Below, one piece after another: positions 56,503-64,000 of a DNA stretch of 64,000 nt (positions within the stretch are counted from its first letter, which is position 1; the number at the start of each line of letters is the position of its first letter). The stretch lies in assembly GCA_022059125.1 (NCBI GenBank), contig JAEUWY010000012.1, positions 1,798,001-1,862,000 of the forward strand. The letters are read 5' to 3'. The translations under genes were made by a program, and so were the position numbers. The notes beneath the pieces were generated by a model. It worked only from the letters and a program-made list of their open reading frames with translations, was not told the DNA's origin and ran no database searches. Origin of the DNA: Corynespora cassiicola. Its lineage: Eukaryota > Ascomycota > Dothideomycetes > Pleosporales > Corynesporascaceae.

Positions 56503-58565
56503 ATGGCAGACAAGGTCACAAACATTACAGAGCTTCCTCTGGACATTCTGGTCCTTGTGCTACCCTACTTGGACGCAAAAAGCTTCCTTGCCTTTTGCAG
56601 CACATGCAAAGCTTTCCAGCAACCCTCCATTCGCCTGGACCCCGCCTACTGGAGCCATGCTACTCGGAGCACTTTCCGAGTACCCAACCAGCCAGTTGTC
56701 CAGCATGATGGCCCGCGTTGGCAGAACATGTACCGTCGGATGCTTCATCAGAGCCGCGTCTTCACCTGGGGCAGCAACCAGCACCAGCGCCTAGGCCATA
56801 GCTATGCTGCGCGCATACCCAGGAACCCAATGATTCCCCCTGGCTTTCGACGGCACCGATTCCCCCAGAAGGAGCATTGTTCCATACCGACCGAGATGGA
56901 GCGTGTGCAGGAACTTGGAGTCATTGCAGATCTCCAATGTGGGTAAGTGACCAAGCCCGCTCTCGTGTTTATAAACTGCGTCACCGCGGCTTTATCCGAG
57001 GGCTACATAGTAGCTGAACTATCCCGAGATAATAAAGTTACCATCGCATGATACTTTCAGAGCTGACACTAGACAGTGGCTGGTCGACGACCATACTAGA
57101 CTCTGAAGGCTCCCTGCACACCGTCGGCGTGCTGGATGGAATGATAGCAATCCACAACGCCAATGCCGAACCGGGACCTCAACGCCTTACCTTTCCTGCC
57201 GGTCACACAGCCTCCCGTTCGGACCGCTACGAGCCCACAACTGCAGTTCGCGAGTTTTCCTCTGGACGTGCGCACATACTAGCTTTGACGGATAGTGGCC
57301 GGATATGGTCATGGTACCATACACAGCGATCGGGATTACACGTAAAGTTCTGGTCTGCGGATGTCAAGGAGGATTCATCCAACAAGCCCTTTTCTGCGTC
57401 GACCTCTTTATACGGTCGTGTGAAACAAGTCGTTGCTGGTTGGAGCTGTAGCTCTGCCTACATTTACGGCACGGGCATTGTTATTTGGGATCCGGTCACC
57501 CGCACAAGGGGCAACAATAGCAACGAAGAGGAGGATACCATCATCACAGAACATGTCGAGGTTCCAAAGACCGCTTACCAGCGTATAAAAGGTGCTTCTC
57601 GCGAAGCTGAAGACGACAAGGCCTTAGGAGAAGATGTCGGCGTTGTTTTGAATTACATCATGCTAGAAAACTTTGTGGTCTTTGTTACCGATATCGGTAA
57701 AGTCTTCTGCGGAAGGCTGGCCGCCCAGAATCGTGTGGAAGATATATTGGAGCTCCAAGGGCTGCGCAATGACTCTGGGAAACTGTCAGACGTTCAAGGG
57801 TCTTTTAGGCGATTTGCTGTCTTCAAAAACGGCGAAGTCATTATTGCGCACCAAGATTATCTACAAGCCTGTTGGGATGCTCGCCATACCAATCCTGAAC
57901 AGATTGGCATCCAAGGACTCGAAAAGATACCCGCGCTCCAGAACAACGACGTTATATCGGTCGCATTTGGAGATTACCACTTTCTTGCTCTGCACTCCAG
58001 TGGCAGAATCACGTCCTACGGCACTGAAATGCAAGGATGCGGCGCATTGGGTCTTGGCGACGCGCCTGAGTCCCGCCTTCGAGGAGTCAGAAGCGGTGGG
58101 TTCAATCGTGACGCTAGCCTGCTTCCACACGCATATACGCATGGTCGTCAAATTTGGTTCGATGAAGAGAAGGAGGAATGGATCAAATTTATGACCGAAG
58201 GTGGCAAAGATCCGGAGGAAGCAAAGGAGCGGCTCAGCCTGTTCAGATCCCACACTACGGTGCAGGGAGAGGTGAGCGAGTGGTTTGAGCAAGAAGGAAA
58301 ATATTGGGATGAGACAGCTTCCACATCTGCCTCCTCGGACGAAGAGGACGGTCTCAGCCCTCACTTTGGACTCCGAGTCAGTGCGGCGGGTTGGCACTCT
58401 GGCGCCCTGCTGCTCGTCAACGATAAACCTAAGACCCAGTACAACTGGAAGGAGAGATCATTCCCGCGGCTGAAACTGAGCGATGGAACTGAGATGCCTG
58501 GTAGTGTTCCATTCGACCAGTGGAGGTATGGCAGGCCAGAGTGGCAACTAGATGTGCAGGTTTAG
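56503..58565 (+). CDS. SAF1: F-box / RCC1-repeat protein, Saf1-like
   Basis: F-box adaptor of an SCF ubiquitin ligase with a C-terminal RCC1-type beta-propeller; yeast Saf1 directs adenine deaminase Aah1 to the proteasome on entry into quiescence. Model: join(56503..56942, 57077..58565), 642 residues, against 637 in yeast. The 134-bp intron uses an acceptor at 57076 (CTGACACTAGACAG); the joint reads DLQCG-GWSTTILDSEG, the expected RCC1 repeat. The nearer acceptor at 57060 leads to a stop and is rejected. The F-box covers residues 8-45 (ITELPLDILVLVLPYLDAKSF). RCC1 motifs: VFTWGSNQHQRLGH, GGWSTTILDSEGSLHTVGVL, SSGRAHILALTDSGRIWSW, FGDYHFLALHSSGRITSYG and AAGWHSGALLLV. An acidic stretch (SASSDEEDG) precedes the last repeat. 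Confidence 0.92.
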
Positions 58566-59517
58566 AGTTGATGCTTGTGATGCAACGACACACGGTAATG
58601 AAGGCGACGAGAGTTTATGAGCGTTACGATTGAAATATGATACGCGTATTATTATCCTCAAGCAGCCTTGAAACGTACCCGGATAGTTTACGACGTCGTG
58701 CAGTTGTCGCTATGATAGCCGGCCACAAATTCTACTCACAGAATGATGGCTGGAGATCGTTGAGTCTAGTGTTTCAACCGTGCAGAGCCTTGTCAGACGA
58801 GCAGCATCCATGTATGTCTGCTGAGAGCCTCTATGGGGCTGCTCAGCCGGTGTCTTTTCAGATTTTGGAGCTCGTCGTAGCGATCACGATCCTTGTTGGC
58901 CGGCAGTGCACGATTTCTCTAAGAGGACAACGCCGACTCCTGAGTCATAGATAAATTCCAGGGCCATAGCTCACGAGCATGCACTCCCATGCTATGAATT
59001 CAAACATTTGCATCTCAGTTGGGGCTTGTCTAATCGATACCTGCAGAAACCATGCATGCAGGTTTTTTTTTCCTGCTTCGAAATACCAGTAAGCCATAGT
59101 GGAGCGATTAAGCAAGGATCAAGATAGGGAGAGACGCGATGGGGGCGCATCCCTTACAGCCAGGCGAGCAAGTTTCTGCATCTAACATAGCCGGGAGCAT
59201 CGCCCTGGTGGGTCTCTCCTGCGGCGCTGTACAGGTACTGGCTTGCGTTGTCGGAGTGAGACGCGGGTAAGGTGCCCGCCGAATCGGTGTGGAGTCCTTC
59301 CAAGCTCAGAACAGCTAGCGGCCGTAGAGGTATCCCGAAACAGCATAGTGCAAAGCATAATCCTACCTTTCTGGAGACGTCCTGTCGTGCTCACTTACCT
59401 CGGGACCCTCCAGCAACCCACCACGTGCTTCGCGCGTCCTGTGCCATAGCGTCATTTCTTGGGCTTCGTGTAGGGGGCTGTGGCTCCGCCAATCGAGCAT
59501 CGCCACGACGATGCACA
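58566..59517. other. Intergenic, no gene seen
   Basis: Contains the 3' UTR of the Saf1-like gene and the promoter of the Zn2Cys6 regulator. ORFs are short and overlapping. An imperfect palindrome-like TGCATGCAGG-T9-CCTGC lies near 59,052-59,073. Confidence 0.55.
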
Positions 59518-61057
59518 ATGGCGTATCGGGGGAAGCCATCCAAGGCCTGTCAGAGGTGTCGAGAGAGGAAGCTCCGCGTACAAAATCCCCCAGGTCTAGG
59601 CCCCCTGAAGCGCGATTGCGGCTAATGCAAGGCAGTGCGATCTTCGAAAAGAGTGCAGCTCGTGTCTGCGCGTCGGGGCCCAGTGCTCAGGATATCGAGA
59701 TACTGAGGCCCTCCGAATAGCTGACCAGACGCAATCGGTGCAGTCAAAAGTCCTTGGTCGGAAGGCCGGCAAGGCAAAAGCAAGCCCGGTTGTTGGTCCT
59801 GCTTTCGAACACTTGCATCTGCCCGTGGACATTGGGGCCCAGGCCCGCGGATTCTTCACGGCGTGCTACATTGCCGACCTTAACCGCGCATGGTACTTCA
59901 TGGTACCCCATTTGCAGAAGGGAAATCTGCCTGAGCATCTCGCCCTGTGCTTGGATGCCGTTAGCCTGGCGTTTCTCCACCAACGGACCCAGTCCACCTC
60001 GGCTCGCGACCTGGGATTCCGCAAGTATGCCAACGCCCTCAGGATGACCAACTGTGCCCTGCAGAACACGGATCCAACGCAGGTATCCGCCACCCTGGGT
60101 GCATCCCTGCTGCTCGACCTGTTTGAGAAAGTAATGAACCCAGAGGCCAGCAACCACAAGGCTAAGCGCGCGCATCTTGATGGCGCCCTGGCCCTGGTAA
60201 AAGTCAAGGGCCTAGACAGCTTTCGAACCGAGGCCGACAAGAGGATGCTGTTCAGAGTCGTCATGAATGCCGTCGTAACCAGCATGAGCCGCAAAGACCC
60301 GGTCGACCCTGAGATCCCAAGGATCCTGACCCATGTGGGAACCTGCGGGGGGACCGAGGACTGGTCGTGCCCGTTTGAACACCTCATGTTCGAGATGTCC
60401 GACCTGGTGAGTGGGTCCTCGCGAGGAACATTGTCCACAAAAGAAAGCATACAAAAATGCAAGGAGCTGGACCGGAAGTTTTCGGAGCTCCCGGTTCCAG
60501 GGGAATCGAAAGGAACAAACTTCAGCGACATCAGGAAAAGGTCACCGATTGGCGGTGAGACGGATGCCGGATATTCCAACGGCAAGAATTTGGGTAGATG
60601 GGTGATGACTAGGTCGATGATGAGGATCCTGCTCTGTGAGGAGATTGTGGCGTGCTCGACTGGGCCGCACACCAACGACGTGGATGTGGAGACCTCGCGG
60701 AATACCATCACTGACGCGATCGAGGATATTGGATCATTTGCCCTGGCCATCGCCGGCCGAGGGTTGTCCACATCGAACAAGATCAAGATCGAGCCGGGCA
60801 GGGAGAAGCCGCACATCCTGACCGTCGACCATTTTGTGGATCTCACGTTTCTAGTGTTTGGCTTGTGTATTGCGGCTTGGGCGCCACACTGCCCGCAGGA
60901 GACGCGCGATTGGAACCTGAAGCATCTTGGCCACATTGCTGACTATTACGGGATAAGAGATGCGGAGACGTTCAGACAATACCTACTCAAGGGCGGCAAG
61001 AAACTTAGTCCTTGGGATGTCTACAGTATTATGGGGGACCACTCCTTCGTTCTATAG
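59518..61057 (+). CDS. Zn2Cys6 fungal transcription factor
   Basis: Sequence-specific regulator of the Gal4-type binuclear zinc cluster class. Model: join(59518..59577, 59636..61057), 493 residues. The 58-bp intron lies inside the zinc cluster (GTACAA donor, GGCTAATG branch, GGCAG acceptor). Splicing gives a perfect cluster: cysteines 11, 14, 21, 27, 30 and 37, spaced C-x2-C-x6-C-x5-C-x2-C-x6-C. The start MAYRGKPSKACQRCRERKLR is the usual beginning of a large Pezizomycotina subfamily. After SGYRD, the protein continues through LGRKAGK and a helical domain (FFTACYIADLNRAWYFMVPHLQ, LHQRTQ, LGASLLLDLFEKV) to WDVYSIMGDHSFVL. Without the intron the cluster appears truncated. No biosynthetic cluster lies nearby, so target genes are unknown. 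Confidence 0.93.
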
Positions 61058-61889
61058 ACGCGCGTGTTGGGAGAATTAGCGGTCATAAATGGATGGATCT
61101 GATTGAAGTGGAGGTAGAGCATTGGAACGACGATATACCCGAGAGTGGACTGGGAGTGGATGCTCGTTGATGGGAAAGTACAATCGGGAGAAGATTTGAC
61201 CTCAACAACACTGGGAGTCCGTAATATGTTTGAGAGGCATGGGAACTGGCGTTAAGAACGAATGTGGCTTTAACCCTGGGTTTAAGAGGTTCAGTAAACA
61301 AAATTTCAGTCTGTACGGGAGCGATCCCTAAGGACATATGATGAGAAATCAAACATCAGAGTAAAAAATAATAATTTACCTTGTTCTTGGCTCCCTGACC
61401 AGAAGACTACGCTACTTATGGGTTGTTACAGTCTTTGATGGGATGAAAGCGAATCGCAACTTCACTACCTACCGGCATAATTGTCAAAAGTCCTGACTAG
61501 ATAGAAAATGATGCAGCAAATAAAAAAAATTAACTTAGAACATCTAATTGGCGGCCTTCCCTTGGAACCTATATTGCACTAGTCGCGATATTGTCCAGAT
61601 TGTAGGAAGCTGCCCGATGGTGACTATCACGTGAGCTCGTGAAATCGGCAAAACCTCGGCATCTCTGTTGCGCGTTCCCCACCCCGCTGCGATCTTTTTG
61701 GGAGCTGGATCTCTCACCCCAAAGCTTATCATTTTGACTGCACCTTTTTGGTTCTATCACCCGCTCATAGCTGACTGTTACATACCGTCGCTTTCCCATC
61801 CTTATCTAACACAAATTTGGCCTAAAAGTTCTCCGTACGCGCCTTGAACGCGTTTCGAAGTTTGTTCCGCAACAATCGCTAGGGTCAAC
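61058..61889. other. Intergenic, no gene seen
   Basis: AT-richer spacer with the 3' UTR of the Zn2Cys6 gene and promoter of the DUF4211 gene. Short minus-strand frames only. Confidence 0.6.
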
Positions 61890-63748
61890 ATGCCTGCGAG
61901 ACGGTCTTCGCGCAAAAGGCAGACAAAGCTGAACTTTTCGCCTGCCGCTCCCTCACCTAAAGCTACAAATAAACGTGCTCGTACCCCCTCAGACGAGGAA
62001 GACGAGCTATCCATTCCTCGATCCTCCAAACGTCAGAGGTTCGCAAAGGATACTAGCTCAAAAGTGCCGGGGTCTCGCAAAGCCCGCGATCTGGTAGTTG
62101 ATTCCGATAGCTCATCCTCTTCTGAGGAAGACAAAGTCAAAGCTTCGCGGAAGAAGCCCAAAAGGCGAGAGAGCAGACGCAATTCCATGACGAAAACTAA
62201 CGGTCATGAAGCAAGAGCAAACGGCGCAAATCGAAGAAGCAGCCCACACCCTCCGACGACGATGAGAGTGAAGAGAACATCAAGACACCTCTTCGAAAGC
62301 ACTCGAAGCGAAAAGCCACTCCCGAGGACTCCGAAGACGAAGACGAAGATGAAGCACCCCGTAGCCACCGCCGTCAACCCAAGCAGCCCGCCGCTATCCC
62401 CATCAATGAAGACAGCGAAGAGGAAGTGATTACACCCCGGCGGAAAAACCCCGTGAAGCATCAGACCTCGGAGGATACAGATGAAACTTCCGATGAAGAA
62501 GAAGATGGGCAAAAAGACGACAATTCTGAGGAGGACGACTTGAAAGAAGATCTTGCCTTCCTTCGGTCGTCCCCTCTGCCTGAGAAAGGCCGATTGCGCT
62601 CGACACAGGACAAGCCCAAGAACGCACGCCAACGTGCTCTTGATGCGCTCAAAGCCAAACGCGCAGGAAACAGCGAGCCGCCTTCTTCCGCAACACCCAA
62701 TCGCAAGCGACCGGTGGTGATTGACTCTGATTCCGAGGGTCAGTCTGAGTTGGAAGTGATTCAAGAAGAAGAAGACGGAGTTCTGCGAAGCGACGGAGAG
62801 GACGACGAGGACGATGACGGTGAAGAAAACCAAACCACTGCAATGGACATATTCAGAGGAGATGCGCACGATGAGTCTTTCATTGATGATGATGAGGCAC
62901 TACTTGGTGCTCCGGCCAACGACACGGCTATTCCGATTGAATTTACCGCCATGGGCCGAGCTAAACCACGTGATCTTTTCAAATTCGCAGTGGAGTGGAT
63001 GGTCAAGAAGAAGATCAATCCAGCATTTGCTTCGACTGACGAAATCTATGGTCTTGCCTTCCGGAAACTAGACGATGAAGTCAGCGGCCTCGCCAACTCA
63101 AAGTTCTCTTCGTCAGTGTGGGCTGCAGATTTCACCCGCGCGCTGAGAGCAAGACCAGAATTGCACATTCAAGAACTCGGTCCTGCAGAGAAGACTCTAT
63201 CATCTAATCACTGTGAAGCTTGCAACAGAAAGGCGCATACCGCCAGCTTCATAGCAACCTTCAGAGAAAAGCCATACAACAGAGAGACGCTGGAGCCACT
63301 GGTCGACGACTCTGATCCGGACTCTGACGGGGATAGTAGCGATTCGTCCTCTGTAGATTTGTCGGAAGCCTCCGAGGACGAACTGAATGGCGAGAAGGCC
63401 ACTTACGATGCCACTGGCGAGCGAATTCCACCCGAGTCCAAGCAATTCTTCTTAGGATCAACCTGCAAGGCAAATGCCCACATGGCCCACACGCTCCATC
63501 ACTGGCGCTATCACTTGAACAGTTGGGTGGTTGACGATCTTGTACGTAAAGGATATTGCACACCGGAGCAACTCGCAAAGCGGGACAAACAGAGTACCCG
63601 CAAACGAGAGAAGAAGGCCAACAAGATCGTTGACAAAATGGAGAAAGAAGGCGAGATTAAGAAGTTATACCGCCTCTATAAAGACCAATTGGACTACGCC
63701 CTCGAAGCATCCAATGAATACAGGGATGGCTGGGGCAAGAGGAGATAA
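61890..63748 (+). CDS. DUF4211 domain protein, nuclear-type, acidic/basic N-terminus
   Basis: Unknown function; family members are fungal, with a long charged N-terminus and a conserved C-terminal DUF4211 domain. Best model: join(61890..62135, 62216..63748), 592 residues, with an 80-bp intron that contains an ACTAAC branch near 62,196-62,201 and an AAG acceptor. The donor, GTCAAAG, is poor. An alternative donor, GTAGTT at 62094, also keeps frame. The N-terminus carries PIP-box-like QTKLNF at residues 11-16, many Lys/Arg stretches and Ser/Asp/Glu-rich blocks, as in nuclear or chromatin proteins. The DUF4211 domain starts near FKFAVEWMVKKKINPAF; it includes CEACNRKAHTASF, FFLGSTCKANAHMAHTLHHW and LVRKGYCTPEQ, and ends in KLYRLYKDQLDYALEASNEY. 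The domain call is firm; the N-terminal splice is the uncertain part. Confidence 0.82.
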
Positions 63749-64000
63749 ATTCCCTCTTACGTCAAGTCGTGTTTGAGGTGTCCGAGAAGCCTGTTTGCAA
63801 GCACAGGACAGGATGGGTGGAATGGAGGAGCCAACGTTTGATGGCCTTGCACATGGACACAACAAGGAGGCTGACGAGGGTTGTGTATGGTGGAATGTTT
63901 GCCCCGGGAGCTGTATACCCCCTTCTTCTTTTAAGATCCTGTACATCGGCATGCTAGGATGACCGCTTTCCATTCGGCTACTCTGCTGTATAGTGTCAAT
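63749..64000. other. Downstream flank of the DUF4211 gene
   Basis: 252 bp of presumed 3' UTR and spacer up to the window edge. No gene seen. Confidence 0.5.

Noticed and set aside
57060..57061. Acceptor at 57060 for the Saf1-like intron
   Set aside because: It shifts the frame and meets a stop after about 15 codons. The acceptor at 57076 restores the conserved CGGWSTT sequence.

Overview
This window comes from a filamentous ascomycete nuclear genome. Most genes carry short introns (47-141 bp) with GTANGT-type donors and CTRAY branch sites. The families present (SamB-type MYND protein, GDA1 GDPase, DUF4211, Zn2Cys6 regulator, But2-type secreted protein, UNC93-like MFS) are typical of Pezizomycotina. 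The mix of GC-rich housekeeping DNA and an AT-rich block holding a broken gene suggests a genome with RIP, perhaps a Dothideomycete; the class is an inference only.

Layout. 1-13.9 kb: a Dnf1/2-type phospholipid flippase (-), a SamB/Mub1-like MYND protein (-), and a CorA/Alr-like Mg2+ transporter (+). 14-19.7 kb: an unusual disordered repeat protein (+), Golgi GDPase GDA1 (-) and an EF-hand protein (-). 19.7-23.9 kb: a gene-free stretch packed with decayed tandem repeats. 23.9-28.7 kb: a divergent UNC93-like transporter / TauD-like dioxygenase pair and a small membrane-protein gene that appears frame-disrupted. 28.7-33 and 34-38.6 kb: long low-complexity intergenic tracts around a phosducin-like gene (-), followed by the G-protein beta subunit (-) and an adenosine-deaminase-like gene (+). 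43.5-44.1 kb: a secreted But2-like protein. 45.9-54.4 kb: an AT-rich or gene-poor block with a mutated gene remnant at 48.5-49.7 kb and a small Ser-rich, GPI-like secreted protein. 54.5-64 kb: eIF2B delta (-) and an F-box/RCC1 Saf1-like protein (+) sharing a short promoter, an intron-split Zn2Cys6 regulator (+) and a DUF4211 protein (+).

Functional links. The phosducin-like protein and G beta belong to the same pathway (folding and function of the beta-gamma dimer) and are linked here about 4.6 kb apart, same strand. The UNC93-like carrier and the dioxygenase may share one promoter region. The other genes are housekeeping neighbours without an obvious common pathway. I found no CRISPR array, rRNA or convincing tRNA, and no intact transposon. 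No clearly novel multi-gene system is visible. The least explained items are the three-module repeat protein at 14.4 kb, the frame-disrupted membrane protein at 28 kb, the 62-bp repeat array at 21.3 kb and the decayed gene at 48.5 kb. Exon boundaries below were worked out by hand from splice signals and reading-frame continuity.
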